Below, one piece after another: positions 1 through 9,027 of a DNA stretch of 64,000 nucleotides; position 1 is the first letter of the stretch, and each line of letters starts with the position of its first letter. The translations under genes and the position numbers were made by a program. Origin of the DNA: Urechidicola croceus (GTDB taxonomy: Bacteria; Bacteroidota; Bacteroidia; Flavobacteriales; Flavobacteriaceae); assembly GCF_001761325.1 (NCBI RefSeq), contig NZ_CP017478.1, positions 254,001-318,000 on the forward strand, given 5' to 3'. The notes under the pieces are model-generated. The model was not told the origin of the DNA, did not search any database, and saw only the letters and a program-made list of their open reading frames with translations.

Positions 1-275
1 ATTATGATAAAAAAGACAATCGTGTAGAAAATTTAAAGTGGGCTACTAAAAGGGAGAAGGAGATACATCAATTCAGTAATCCTATATATAAAAATAGACC
101 TAAAACTATTACTTATTCAAAACTAACTGAAGGTCGAGTTAAATTAATAAAAAGAAAAATAAACGACCCAAATCGTAAAACTAGAATGAAAATGATAGCA
201 AAGCAATTTGGAGTTTCAACTATGCAATTGTATAGAATTAAAAGTGGTGAAAATTGGAGTCACGTTACTGAATAG
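1..275 (+). CDS. HNH homing-type endonuclease, C-terminal part (5' end outside window)
   Basis: An open frame enters from the left edge (first complete codon at base 3) and stops with TAG at 273-275, giving about 90 residues. The visible start, DNRVENLKWATKREKEIHQF, is the usual end of an HNH nuclease core of the phage/homing type, where the Asn of 'xNRxxNLxW' lies just after the last metal ligand. The last ~45 residues resemble the helix-turn-helix that follows many such nucleases (IAKQFGVSTMQLYRIKSGENW). The nuclease active-site His residues would be upstream of the window. It ends only three bases before the stop of the convergent DUF5916 gene. Free-standing HNH genes are often mobile; whether this one is intact cannot be judged here. 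Confidence 0.72.
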   Translation, partial: YDKKDNRVENLKWATKREKEIHQFSNPIYKNRPKTITYSKLTEGRVKLIKRKINDPNRKTRMKMIAKQFGVSTMQLYRIKSGENWSHVTE

Positions 276-278
276 TAA

Positions 279-2699
279 TTAACTGTTTTTCTTTTTAAAT
301 AAGCCTTTTGCATTGTTATAATCTATATAGTAAATAAGTTTTAAGGAAAGATTATTTTGTTTAGGTTGCTCAAATAAGTTGGTTAAATTCTCTCCAAATT
401 TCAATTTAGACTGATTGTCTTCATTGAAAATAGAATTACGATATAGGGCCACTAATTGACTTCCTGGAGCAAATTGCCAAGAGTAGTTTAGGTCTAGGTT
501 CCAAATATTGTAGTTTATATCGTGATTGTCGGAATATTCGCTATTAGAAAGAGTTCCGTTTTCTTCAAGTAAGAAAAATTGATTGTCATATTTTATTGGA
601 GACCAGTAGTGCCTGAATGTTAAGCCAAGACCAGATTTTACATTGAAGTTGTATTTTCCTGAAATAGAATTTGTGATTGTTTTTGTATCGCGATTTCCAA
701 ATATAATTTCTGCATTATCTAATTCGTTTACCCAACCTTTTTCATTAGTTCCGTATTTAATATTGAATCGGTAAATAATATTTAGTTTATCACTAAACCT
801 ATATCTTGGTTCAAAGTTAAGTTCTCTGTAATTTCTTGATTCATTGATTCTTGTGCCATAAAATGCGTATAGATCTATTGCGAATTTCTTGCTAAAATCT
901 GAAGATATCCATGCGTTAAAATTTACTCTTGCATTGTCTTTATAGAACCTATTTTCTACTCTTGGCTCATAATAATCATATACATTACCAACCTTACCAT
1001 TTATATTTCCGCCAAATGAGAACTGTTTAACAGTTGTTGCATTAAACCCAATTCCAAAATGATTGTCAGTATATGCTCCATCACTCTGACGATAATCTAA
1101 TTGTCCCCAAGTATTAAATCTATATGAGTTGAACTTTTTTGTAGGTTCAAAAATTCGGTAAGACCCGTTCCAGTATACTTCTTCGTAATTATTAAAATAT
1201 AGAAAACCTAAATCATTGATGTCATATGAGTCGTCAGCCATTTGATATCCTACTTCATATTGCCATTTTCCAGCATGTTTCCCTATACTTGTATCGAAAA
1301 AATAACCATTATTTATATTGCCATTTTCACGAATAGAACTCATTTTGGCACTACCATCAATATAATGAGTGTTTTTTTTGTTTACAAGCGTATAAAGTAG
1401 TCCTGTTACATTTGCATCTCTCACACTTCCTTCTCTTAAAACGCTTGTGTTGACTAATGATACAGAGGAGTTTTTATTGAATTGTTGATCTATAACCAGT
1501 ACATTATAATTGGCTAAAGGTTCAGTTAACACTTCTCTAATTTCATTGTTAGTAGTATTTCTAATTTTTGCATTTGTACGCTCGGTAATTGCGTTAAAAA
1601 AGCCAATTCCAAGCCCATCTTTTGTACGTCCAGAAATTTTAACTGCATTTACCATATTTACTTTATCTGGATTTTTAATTAATTCTTCATTTTCATCCAA
1701 ATCATCTTCATCGTAATAATTTATAGGTGTATTTCCAACTCGTCTTGAGTAAAACATATTTCCTTTGCTAAAAAGTTCAGTTCCTTCAGTAAAAAAAGGT
1801 CTTTGTTCTTGATATTGTTGTTCAAAAGGACCTAGATTCAAGACAACATCATCAAATGCTGTTTGCCCAAAATCAGGTATTAATGTTGCGTCAAGAGTAA
1901 AACTCTCACTAATACCATATTTTACGTCTAAACCAATACTATTATCAAATGTATCCTCATCATCATAAGAATTAAATGTTGATGAACCATACGGTGAAAA
2001 ACTCAATCGAGTTGGTGGAGTTATGTTTTGAATTCCAGATAGTGTTCCTGCATATTGTTGAATGAAACCTTTTGTACGATCAATAAAATTCCATGTGTAT
2101 TGATATCTGTTTTGTCTAAAATGTCGGTGAAAGTTTAAGCCCCATGTTTGGACTTCTTGATTTGAGAATCTTAGAGCAGAATATGGAATTTTAATTTCTA
2201 CAATCCAACCATCAGAAACAACAGAAACTTGGCTTTGCCATACAGCGCTCCAGCTAAAATCTTCATTATAAGCATTTGATTTTGCATCAGCCTGATTGCC
2301 CGTTACCTGAACAAAAAATTCTGTATCGTTTTGAGAATCATTGTTAGGGTTAATCATTACACCGAACCAATCTACAGTTCCAAAGTTGTCTCTATCGGCA
2401 AGTTGACTAGGAATTTCTTCGGGCTTGTCATCATACAAGTATGCACCAAAATAAATGGCATCATCATCATATACTACTCGAACTTCAGTTCTTTGATTTT
2501 GGTTTTCTGGAGTGCCAGATTCGGGTCTGAACATTACAAAATCTTTAGCAACATCAGTATTGATCCATGCTTCATCGTCTAAAACACCATCAATTTTAGG
2601 CGCTTTAGAAACTTTTTTTGTAATTAAATTTTTTTTTGTTCCTTGAGCATTAATTAGCGCACTACATAGAATAGTTAAGAGAAGAACTACTTTTTTCAT
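279..2699 (-). CDS. DUF5916 family outer-membrane protein with N-terminal CBM9-like domain
   Basis: The protein has 806 residues and a signal peptide ending around NAQ (residue ~19). Residues ~25-220 look like the carbohydrate-binding family 9-like fold found at the start of DUF5916 proteins (KAPKIDGVLDDEAW, then the DAIYFGAYLYDD strand). The remaining ~580 residues are rich in alternating aromatic and polar strands (for example YRFNIKYGTNEKGW) and fit an outer-membrane beta-barrel. The family is common in Bacteroidota; its function is not firmly established, and the CBM9-like domain suggests glycan handling. It is monocistronic, transcribed away from sucC, and its 3' end abuts the HNH gene. 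The ATG at 2699 precedes a standard signal sequence. Confidence 0.82.
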   Translation of the reverse strand: MKKVVLLLTILCSALINAQGTKKNLITKKVSKAPKIDGVLDDEAWINTDVAKDFVMFRPESGTPENQNQRTEVRVVYDDDAIYFGAYLYDDKPEEIPSQLADRDNFGTVDWFGVMINPNNDSQNDTEFFVQVTGNQADAKSNAYNEDFSWSAVWQSQVSVVSDGWIVEIKIPYSALRFSNQEVQTWGLNFHRHFRQNRYQYTWNFIDRTKGFIQQYAGTLSGIQNITPPTRLSFSPYGSSTFNSYDDEDTFDNSIGLDVKYGISESFTLDATLIPDFGQTAFDDVVLNLGPFEQQYQEQRPFFTEGTELFSKGNMFYSRRVGNTPINYYDEDDLDENEELIKNPDKVNMVNAVKISGRTKDGLGIGFFNAITERTNAKIRNTTNNEIREVLTEPLANYNVLVIDQQFNKNSSVSLVNTSVLREGSVRDANVTGLLYTLVNKKNTHYIDGSAKMSSIRENGNINNGYFFDTSIGKHAGKWQYEVGYQMADDSYDINDLGFLYFNNYEEVYWNGSYRIFEPTKKFNSYRFNTWGQLDYRQSDGAYTDNHFGIGFNATTVKQFSFGGNINGKVGNVYDYYEPRVENRFYKDNARVNFNAWISSDFSKKFAIDLYAFYGTRINESRNYRELNFEPRYRFSDKLNIIYRFNIKYGTNEKGWVNELDNAEIIFGNRDTKTITNSISGKYNFNVKSGLGLTFRHYWSPIKYDNQFFLLEENGTLSNSEYSDNHDINYNIWNLDLNYSWQFAPGSQLVALYRNSIFNEDNQSKLKFGENLTNLFEQPKQNNLSLKLIYYIDYNNAKGLFKKKNS

Positions 2700-2863
2700 G
2701 AATGGTTTGATTGGTCTTTTTTTAAAATGCTAAAATATCTAAGATGTTGTTTTTTGATTCTTAAATAATTCTTAAATATGTGTTAATTGATGTAAAGACT
2801 ACTAAAAATAGGTATTGTTACAATTTTTGTTTAAAACAATGTAAAAATAAACTTGGATTATGT

Positions 2864-2871
2864 TACATTTG
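2864..2871 (+). promoter_or_regulatory. -7 box TACATTTG upstream of sucC
   Basis: The sequence matches the Bacteroidota -7 consensus TAnnTTTG and lies 25 bases before the sucC ATG at 2897. I see no convincing TTG at the expected -33 spacing, so only half of the promoter is supported. Confidence 0.4.
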
Positions 2872-2896
2872 CAATACAATTAAAACCACTTTATTA

Positions 2897-4090
2897 ATGA
2901 ATTTACACGAATATCAAGGGAAAGAAATATTAAGCAGTTTTGGCGTTAGAATTCAACGCGGTATTGTTGCTGATAATCATAAAAAGGCTGTTGATGCAGC
3001 AAAACAATTAACTACAGAAACCGGAACTAGTTGGTATGTTGTAAAAGCGCAGATTCATGCTGGTGGCCGTGGTAAAGGTGGAGGTGTGAAACTTGCAAAA
3101 AGTTTACAAGAAGTTGAGAAAATATCAAATGATATTATTGGAATGATGTTGAAGACTCCTCAAACTTCTGCAGAAGGGAAAAAGGTGAATCAAGTTTTAA
3201 TTGCTGAAGATGTATATTATCCTGGTGATAGTGAACCAGAAGAGTATTACATGTCAGTATTGTTAAATCGTTCAACTGGTAGAAATATGATTATGTATTC
3301 TACAGAAGGAGGAATGGATATTGAAACAGTTGCAGAAGAAACACCACATTTAATTTTTCATGAAGAGATTGACCCTGCATTAGGGTTACTTCCTTTTCAA
3401 GCTCGTAAAATTGCTTTTAATCTAGGATTGAGCGGTGGAGCTTTAAAAGAAATGGTAAAGTTTGTAACTGCATTATATACTGCTTATGTAAAATCGGATA
3501 GTTCATTATTTGAAATCAATCCAGTTTTAAAAACTTCTGATAGTAAGATTTTAGCTGTTGATGCTAAAGTTACTCTTGATGATAGCGCATTATACCGTCA
3601 TAAAGATTATATGGAATTGCGTGATTTGCGTGAGGAGAATGCTATTGAAGTTGAAGCAAATGCTGCAGGACTTAATTATGTTGATCTTGATGGGAACGTT
3701 GGTTGTATGGTAAACGGAGCTGGATTGGCAATGAGTACTATGGATTTAATTAAGCAATCTGGTGGAGAGCCAGCAAACTTCTTAGATGTTGGAGGTACTG
3801 CTGATGCTGAACGAGTTGAAAAAGGTTTTAGAATTATTTTACGTGATCCTGCGGTTAAGGCAATTTTAGTAAATATTTTTGGTGGAATTGTACGTTGCGA
3901 TCGTGTAGCTCAAGGAATTGTTGATGCTTACAAAAATATGGGTGATGATATCAAAGTTCCTATAATTGTTCGTTTACAAGGAACTAATGCTATAGAAGCT
4001 AAAAAACTAATTGAAGATAGTGGTTTACCAGTACATTCAGTTGTTGAGTTTCAAGAAGCAGCCGATAAAGTACAAGAGGTATTGGCTTAG
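2897..4090 (+). CDS. sucC: succinyl-CoA synthetase (ADP-forming) beta subunit
   Basis: This is the TCA-cycle enzyme subunit that, with SucD, converts succinyl-CoA, phosphate and ADP to succinate, CoA and ATP. The protein is 397 residues, close to the usual ~390. It begins with MNLHEYQGKEIL, the conserved family start; an in-frame extension back to 2780 has no homology and would lie over the -7 box, so I chose the ATG at 2897. The ATP-grasp part covers roughly residues 1-240 (VVKAQIHAGGRGKGGGVKLA, then SSLFEINPVL). The CoA-ligase part covers ~260-390 (GCMVNGAGLAMSTMD, LDVGGTA, NIFGGIVRCD). sucD is not adjacent, as in other Flavobacteriaceae. A strong hairpin follows at 4111. Confidence 0.97.
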   Translation: MNLHEYQGKEILSSFGVRIQRGIVADNHKKAVDAAKQLTTETGTSWYVVKAQIHAGGRGKGGGVKLAKSLQEVEKISNDIIGMMLKTPQTSAEGKKVNQVLIAEDVYYPGDSEPEEYYMSVLLNRSTGRNMIMYSTEGGMDIETVAEETPHLIFHEEIDPALGLLPFQARKIAFNLGLSGGALKEMVKFVTALYTAYVKSDSSLFEINPVLKTSDSKILAVDAKVTLDDSALYRHKDYMELRDLREENAIEVEANAAGLNYVDLDGNVGCMVNGAGLAMSTMDLIKQSGGEPANFLDVGGTADAERVEKGFRIILRDPAVKAILVNIFGGIVRCDRVAQGIVDAYKNMGDDIKVPIIVRLQGTNAIEAKKLIEDSGLPVHSVVEFQEAADKVQEVLA

Positions 4091-4110
4091 CAATATATTA
4101 TAATAGATAT

Positions 4111-4146
4111 AAAAAAAATCCGAAGTTTTAACTTCGGATTTTTTTT
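4111..4146. terminator. bidirectional intrinsic terminator between sucC and the 4174-4770 gene
   Basis: A perfect 16-base inverted repeat with a TTTA loop: an A-run, ATCCGAAGT, loop, ACTTCGGAT and a T-run. It has poly-T on both strands and sits between convergent genes. Confidence 0.85.
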
Positions 4147-4173
4147 GTATTAATTATTTAATCAAGATAAAAA

Positions 4174-4770
4174 CTAATCTTTCTTTTGCTTGTTAATTTC
4201 ATCTTGTAATTTTCTTCGCAGTTGCTGTTCTCTTTCTAGCGATCGTTGTCTGTGTCCGTTATATTCATTTTCTAATTCATCAAACTTATTATTTGCTTCT
4301 TTAGTTATGCTATTACTTCTATTGAAACGTATAATGTAAAGAATAAGCCCTGCTAATAATACACCAATTATAGACCATAAAATAGTATTGTAAAGAGGTT
4401 TTGAAATTAACATTCCAAAAAAGTTCATGCTATCTTTTTCATTCTTAAGATTTTCAACAGTTGTATTTGATTTGCCTAATGAATCAGTTAATTTCGAAAT
4501 TTCTTCTTCTTTTGATTGAAGTATTACTTTAGTATCAGTCAGTTCTTTTCTAATGACATTTAATGAATCATCAACTACTGTTTTAAGTCGTTCTAACCAA
4601 ACTCGTTTTACAACTTTATAATCTTGGTATCTGTTTGACTTATTAATTAAATAATCAAACTGATTTTCAATAGTTCCACTATCTAAAGTTTGAGTTTCTG
4701 TAACTTCTTGTGCATTGATATTTATACAAAACAATAATATCGTAATTTGGAAGAGTCTTGTTAGCTTCAT
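4174..4770 (-). CDS. secreted/membrane coiled-coil protein with one internal transmembrane helix
   Basis: 198 residues. An N-terminal signal peptide (MKLTRLFQITILLFCININA) is followed by a charged region, a heptad-rich stretch at ~70-115 (KELTDTKVILQSKEEEISKL) and one transmembrane helix at ~130-150 (TILWSIIGVLLAGLILYIIR). A second charged helical tail ends in KKD. Similar Flavobacteriaceae proteins are sometimes labelled tRNA (guanine-N1)-methyltransferase in databases. Nothing here looks like a TrmD fold, so I regard that name as an error carried between records. The topology suggests an envelope-anchored helical protein; its role is unknown. It lies downstream of the PUR-like gene but is separated from it by a hairpin at 4831. 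Confidence 0.7.
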   Translation of the reverse strand: MKLTRLFQITILLFCININAQEVTETQTLDSGTIENQFDYLINKSNRYQDYKVVKRVWLERLKTVVDDSLNVIRKELTDTKVILQSKEEEISKLTDSLGKSNTTVENLKNEKDSMNFFGMLISKPLYNTILWSIIGVLLAGLILYIIRFNRSNSITKEANNKFDELENEYNGHRQRSLEREQQLRRKLQDEINKQKKD

Positions 4771-4830
4771 ATTTGGTCTTTTAAGGTTGTTTCTTATTAA
4801 CTTTAAAATTTCTAAAAAATTGTATATAAA

Positions 4831-4858
4831 AAAAATCGATACAAAGGTATCGATTTTT
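4831..4858 (-). terminator. intrinsic terminator of the DUF3276 gene
   Basis: A 12-base perfect inverted repeat (AAAAATCGATAC, loop AAAG, GTATCGATTTTT) immediately downstream of the minus-strand gene ending at 4885. Confidence 0.75.
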
Positions 4859-4884
4859 GAATTGGTTAATTGAGATGTAGTTGG

Positions 4885-5250
4885 TTAAATATCTTCGAAA
4901 CTTACATCTGTAAAACTTTCAGTTGCAGGAATATCTCCGTTAAGTTCAGGTTTTGTATAATCAGATTGATGGCGCTCACTTATTACTTCTTCGCCTTTTT
5001 CATTTACGATATAATCGGTAGCAGCTTTCAGCATTTCGTTGAATTCTGAAAAATCTTCTTTATATAAGTATATTTTATGCTTTTTGTAATTGAAAGATCC
5101 ATCGTCATGAGTAAATTTTTTACTCTCAGTTATAGTTAAATAATAGTCGTCGGCTTTAGTGGCTCTAACATCAAAAAAATAAGTTCTTCTTCCTGCTCTT
5201 AAAACTTGTGAGAAAATTTCATCTTGTTCATTGTAGTTCTGTTCACTCAT
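4885..5250 (-). CDS. DUF3276 / PUR-alpha-like nucleic-acid-binding protein
   Basis: 121 residues. The core at ~15-80 (RAGRRTYFFDVRATKADDYY, then LTITESKK and KHKIYLYKEDFSEF) matches the PUR repeat of DUF3276 proteins. These are single-repeat relatives of eukaryotic Pur-alpha, and one in Borrelia binds DNA and RNA. The acidic C-terminal tail (from ~85) is common in the family. It is a single gene with its own full promoter (-33 TTG, 19-base spacer, -7 TAGATTTG) and its own terminator. Function in Bacteroidota is not established beyond likely nucleic acid binding. Confidence 0.85.
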   Translation of the reverse strand: MSEQNYNEQDEIFSQVLRAGRRTYFFDVRATKADDYYLTITESKKFTHDDGSFNYKKHKIYLYKEDFSEFNEMLKAATDYIVNEKGEEVISERHQSDYTKPELNGDIPATESFTDVSFEDI

Positions 5251-5295
5251 AATTTTTCACTGATTTTTTATATTATTAATGGTTTATAGTTATCA

Positions 5296-5325
5296 CAAAT
5301 CTAAAAAAATAAATTACTTCTGCAA
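5296..5325 (-). promoter_or_regulatory. complete Bacteroidota promoter of the DUF3276 gene
   Basis: Read on the minus strand: -33 TTG (5325-5323), a spacer of exactly 19 bases, and -7 TAGATTTG (5303-5296). It fits the TTG-N19-TAnnTTTG consensus well and gives a leader of about 40 bases before the ATG at 5250. Confidence 0.5.
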
Positions 5326-5358
5326 TTAATTATGATAAAAAAAGATTAGTAAAAGGTA

Positions 5359-7104
5359 TTAATCTAATAATTGTTGTTCATATAATTCTTTATAAAAACC
5401 TTCTTGGGTAGATAATTCAAGGTGATTTCCTTTTTGAATAATACATCCTTCATCCATAACTATAATAGAATCAGCATGTTTGATTGAAGATATACGATGA
5501 CTCACAATAATAGTTGTTCTGTTTTTTGTTATTCTTTCAAGGTTATTTAATATAATCTCCTCAGTTTCAGTATCTACTGCAGATAAACAGTCGTCAAAAA
5601 TTAATATTTTTGGGTTTTTAATAATTGCCCGTGCAATAGAAACTCTTTGTTTTTGACCTCCAGATAAGGTGACACCACGTTCGCCTACAAATGTTTTATA
5701 GCCATTTTTAAATTCAGTTATATTATGGTCTATATAGGCATCTTTAGCTGCTTTTGTTATAGTCTCGATTGTTGCGTTTTCATCACCAAACTTAATATTA
5801 TTTTCGATAGTATCAGAAAATAAAAAGGCATCTTGTGGGACAAAACCTATACTTTGTCTTAAATTATTAAGGTTTAATTGCTCAATATTTATACCGTCAA
5901 TCAATACTTCTCCAGTATCAGCATCATATAATCTAGCTATTAAATTTATTATTGTAGATTTTCCGGATCCAGTTTTTCCTAAAATTGCGAGTGTTTTTCC
6001 TTGTGAAATTTCAAAGTTTACATTCTTTAATGCAGTAATATTAGTATCATCATATGTAAATGTTACATCTTTGAAACGTATAGTTCCGTTTATTTCAGAA
6101 CTGTTTTCAACTTGATTTATTATTTCGGGTTTTTCTTTTAAAAATTCATTTATTCTTTGTTGCGATGCTTCTGCTTGCTGAACAATTGAGGTAACCCATC
6201 CTAAAACAGCTACTGGCCATGTTAAAATATTAACATAAATAATAAATTTTGCAATATCACCAAGGGTGATAAATCCATCAATATGTCGTTGACCTCCAAT
6301 GTAAATAACTAATAGATTACTTATTCCTATTAATAAAATCATCAACGGAAAGAATAATGCTTGAACTTTATAGAGTTCAATATTTTTTTGTTTACTTAAT
6401 TCTGCTATTTCTTCAAAATTATGGATACTTTGTGGTTCTGTAGCATATGACTTAATAATTCGAATCCCTGAAAAGGTTTCTTGGGCTGAGGTTGTAAGTA
6501 TAGAAAGATATTCTTGAACTATGGTAGTTTTTTTATGTATTAACCTACTTAAATAATAGATAGAGACAGACAAAATAGGTAAAGGTAGAAGCGTATATAA
6601 AGTAAGAGTAGCGTCGGTTTGAATCATTAATGTAAAGGTTACAATAATTGATACTACAGTATTTAAACTATACATTACTGCTGGTCCAACATACATTCTC
6701 ACTTTACTTACATCTTCACTTATTCGATTCATCAAATCACCAGTTCGATTTTTTTTGTAAAAATTCAATGATAATTTTTGATACTGCTGATAAATTTCAT
6801 TTTTTAAATCAAATTCTACCAATCGTGAAGTAACAATTATAAGTTGTCTTGTGAAAAACGTAAAAATTCCAGCCAAAATTGCTGCTCCAACAATTAATAA
6901 GATATTATTTAGAAGTGAAGTTTTAACAATTGATATATCAGTAATAATACCTTTGCTATAATCATCAGCAGCATTTATTGAATTTTTAATAAAATCAGGA
7001 ATTTGTAATTTTAAAATATTTGATAAAATGCAAATTAAAATCCCAAAACTGTACCGATATTTATATTTAGAAAAGTATTTATTAACGTGTTTAAGGGCTT
7101 TCAT
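5359..7104 (-). CDS. ABC transporter, fused permease and ATP-binding domains (MsbA/multidrug exporter type)
   Basis: 581 residues in the half-transporter arrangement. Residues ~1-310 hold six transmembrane helices (first at ~18-38). The nucleotide-binding domain covers ~340-581, with Walker A GKTGSGKST near 375, signature LSGGQKQR near 477 and Walker B ILIFDD near 496 followed by the H-loop IVSHR. It is expected to work as a homodimer in the inner membrane, exporting lipid or a hydrophobic compound; the substrate cannot be read from sequence. The ATG at 7104 is preferred over a TTG one codon upstream. Divergent from nusB with ~107 bases between starts; no ABC partner gene nearby. Confidence 0.9.
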   Translation of the reverse strand: MKALKHVNKYFSKYKYRYSFGILICILSNILKLQIPDFIKNSINAADDYSKGIITDISIVKTSLLNNILLIVGAAILAGIFTFFTRQLIIVTSRLVEFDLKNEIYQQYQKLSLNFYKKNRTGDLMNRISEDVSKVRMYVGPAVMYSLNTVVSIIVTFTLMIQTDATLTLYTLLPLPILSVSIYYLSRLIHKKTTIVQEYLSILTTSAQETFSGIRIIKSYATEPQSIHNFEEIAELSKQKNIELYKVQALFFPLMILLIGISNLLVIYIGGQRHIDGFITLGDIAKFIIYVNILTWPVAVLGWVTSIVQQAEASQQRINEFLKEKPEIINQVENSSEINGTIRFKDVTFTYDDTNITALKNVNFEISQGKTLAILGKTGSGKSTIINLIARLYDADTGEVLIDGINIEQLNLNNLRQSIGFVPQDAFLFSDTIENNIKFGDENATIETITKAAKDAYIDHNITEFKNGYKTFVGERGVTLSGGQKQRVSIARAIIKNPKILIFDDCLSAVDTETEEIILNNLERITKNRTTIIVSHRISSIKHADSIIVMDEGCIIQKGNHLELSTQEGFYKELYEQQLLD

Positions 7105-7166
7105 CAAATAAAGAAAATTTCATAATTATTTTACACTTGCGAAGATACAGGATTAAAAATTAATAG

Positions 7167-7174
7167 TACTTTTG
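7167..7174 (+). promoter_or_regulatory. -7 box TACTTTTG upstream of nusB
   Basis: Matches TAnnTTTG, 37 bases before the nusB ATG. A TTG at 7137-7139 is 27 bases upstream, longer than the usual spacer, so the -33 element is unclear. Confidence 0.35.
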
Positions 7175-7211
7175 TCGCGTAGAATTTAACATATTTTAAA
7201 CGTTCTTTATA

Positions 7212-8150
7212 ATGATCAATAGAAGACATATTAGAATTAAGACAATGCAATCAGTGTATGCATTGATTCAATCTAACAGTGATAATCTTAACAAAGAAGA
7301 AAAATTTTTAACCCTTAGTATTGATAAGATGCATGAATTATATGCACTTATATTAAGTTTACTTGTTGAAATACAGGGATTGGCTTCGAACCATATAGAA
7401 ATTTCTAGAAAAAAACATCTTGCATCCTCAGATGAGAAAAATCCAAATACAAAATTTGTTGATAACCAAATAATTAATTTTTTAAAGGAAAGCGATTCTT
7501 TGAATCAATATCTAGAAGATAAGAAATTAACTAATTGGAAGTTAGATGATGAATTTGTAAAACTTATTTGGAAATTAATTCAAAAAAGTGATACATATAA
7601 AGATTATATGAAAACTAAAACTTCGACTTTTGCCGATGATAAAAAGTTTTTATTAAACATTTATAAAGAAATTATTGCTCCAAATGATAAGTTGGCTGAT
7701 TATTTTGAAGATCAAAATATAAGTTGGGTAGATGATATACCATTTGTAAATACTTGGATTGTTAGAACAATCAATGAAATTAAATCTACAAAACCTTTTG
7801 TGTTAGGAAAACTGTATAAAGATGTAGATGATGAAAAATTTGTTTTAAATCTTTTTAGAAAGGTTGTCTTGAATCATGAAAAATATGATGAAGATATTAA
7901 TGAGAAGACTCCAAACTGGGATTCAGAAAGAATAGCAGATATTGACATGATATTGATAAAAATGGCTATTTGTGAGTTTTTACACTTTCCGTCAATTCCT
8001 ACTAGAGTTTCAATGAATGAGTATATAGAAATTGCAAAAGATTATTCATCTCAAAAGAGTAGTTTCTTTATCAATGGTGTTTTAGATAAAATTTTGAAAG
8101 AATATACCGAAGCAAAAAGAATTAAAAAAATAGGTAGAGGATTATTATAA
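7212..8150 (+). CDS. nusB: transcription antitermination factor NusB (long Bacteroidota form)
   Basis: 312 residues, about twice the E. coli protein. The N-terminus INRRHIRIKTMQSVYAL is the NusB start (R-R-x-R-x-x-x-x-Q-x-L-Y). The conserved C-terminal NusB core lies at ~200-305 (VNTWIVRTINEI upstream, then FVLNLFRKVVLNHEKYDEDI, DMILIKMAICEFLHFPSIP and FINGVLDKI). The middle ~100 residues are the insertion typical of this phylum. NusB binds boxA RNA with NusE (S10) in rRNA antitermination. It heads the conserved run nusB-DUF1573-yajC-ybbR-coaE; the gap to the next gene is 42 bases. Confidence 0.93.
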   Translation: MINRRHIRIKTMQSVYALIQSNSDNLNKEEKFLTLSIDKMHELYALILSLLVEIQGLASNHIEISRKKHLASSDEKNPNTKFVDNQIINFLKESDSLNQYLEDKKLTNWKLDDEFVKLIWKLIQKSDTYKDYMKTKTSTFADDKKFLLNIYKEIIAPNDKLADYFEDQNISWVDDIPFVNTWIVRTINEIKSTKPFVLGKLYKDVDDEKFVLNLFRKVVLNHEKYDEDINEKTPNWDSERIADIDMILIKMAICEFLHFPSIPTRVSMNEYIEIAKDYSSQKSSFFINGVLDKILKEYTEAKRIKKIGRGLL

Positions 8151-8192
8151 TTTTTTACTTTTACAGTTCAAATAAATTAAATATTAATTAAG

Positions 8193-8681
8193 ATGAAAAA
8201 AACAGTTTTAATTGCACTAGCCTCAGTTGCAGTTGGAGTATTAGCTACATTAGCTATCACTTCGCAAAATAAAGAAAGTGCTATTGATAAGGTAAAGGTT
8301 GAGAATGTAAAACAAGCAGCAGCGAGAGATGCAGAGATTAGTTTAGGTGCTCCTGTTGTTGAATGGGATAAAACTGAGTATGATTTTGGAACAATCAATC
8401 AAGGAGATAAGGTAGAGACTACATTTGAGTTTACAAATGTTGGAAAAGGTGATTTAATTGTAACAAGTGTTAAAGGTAGTTGTGGATGTACTACGCCAAA
8501 ATGGCCAAAAGAACCTGTAACGGTTAAGCCAGGAGAGAGTAAAACTATAGATGTTGCTTTTAATTCAAGAGGAAAGAAAAACAAAACAACTAATACAGTG
8601 ACTTTAACAACTAATACTGAATCAGGTAAAGAAGTAGTAAGAATCAAAGCATTTGTAAATGCACCTAAAAAAGATTCATAA
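8193..8681 (+). CDS. DUF1573 domain protein, exported
   Basis: 162 residues. A hydrophobic N-terminal segment (LIALASVAVGVLATLAITS, residues ~5-23) can act as signal or anchor. The DUF1573 Ig-like domain covers ~50-155: WDKTEYDFGTINQGDKVETT, FEFTNVGKGDLIV, then SCGCTTPKWP with the paired cysteines characteristic of the family, and PGESKTIDVAFNSRGK. These beta-sandwich proteins (ASPM-SPD-2-Hydin-like) are abundant in Bacteroidota envelopes; the role is unknown. The position between nusB and yajC is conserved in related genomes. It is 12 bases from yajC and so probably cotranscribed. Confidence 0.88.
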   Translation: MKKTVLIALASVAVGVLATLAITSQNKESAIDKVKVENVKQAAARDAEISLGAPVVEWDKTEYDFGTINQGDKVETTFEFTNVGKGDLIVTSVKGSCGCTTPKWPKEPVTVKPGESKTIDVAFNSRGKKNKTTNTVTLTTNTESGKEVVRIKAFVNAPKKDS

Positions 8682-8693
8682 TTTAAAATAGAT

Positions 8694-9005
8694 ATGCAAT
8701 TAACAATATTATTACAAGAAGGAAGCAGTTTAATGTCAATGTTGCCAATATTGGCAATGGTTGTAGTTTTTTATTTTTTTATGATTCGCCCTCAAATGCA
8801 ACGTCAGAAAAAAGAAAAAAATTTTCAAAGTGAAATTTCAAAGGGAACAAAAGTGGTTACATCAAGTGGAATTCATGGAAAAATAGTTGATGTAAATGAA
8901 AGTGAAGGAACTGTTGTAGTTGAAACAGGAGCTGGAAAAATTAAGTTTGAACGTTCGGCAATTTCAATGGATTTAACAACGAAATATAATGCTCCAAAAA
9001 AGTAA
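8694..9005 (+). CDS. yajC: preprotein translocase accessory subunit YajC
   Basis: 103 residues with a single transmembrane helix at ~16-35 followed by the family signature YFFMIRPQMQRQKKEKNF. A soluble cytoplasmic domain follows with GTKVVTSSGIHGKIVDV and the VVVETGAGKIKFERSAI strand. YajC associates with SecDF at the SecYEG channel. It is close to the usual length of 90-110 residues. Transcribed with DUF1573 upstream; a palindromic hairpin at 9028 follows it, so ybbR downstream may be partly uncoupled. Confidence 0.95.
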   Translation: MQLTILLQEGSSLMSMLPILAMVVVFYFFMIRPQMQRQKKEKNFQSEISKGTKVVTSSGIHGKIVDVNESEGTVVVETGAGKIKFERSAISMDLTTKYNAPKK

Positions 9006-9027
9006 TTATTAAATTATCAAAAAATAG

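Noticed and set aside
2780-2896. 39-residue N-terminal extension of SucC
   Set aside because: It covers the -7 box, has no family homology, and MNLHEYQGKEIL is the conserved SucC start.
4174-4770. tRNA (guanine-N1)-methyltransferase
   Set aside because: The protein is a signal-peptide, coiled-coil, one-helix protein without a SPOUT knot; the name used in some records looks wrong.
8399-8647. Antisense open frames over DUF1573, histidine kinase, receptors and other genes
   Set aside because: They mirror codon structure of the sense genes and show no domain, signal or promoter support.
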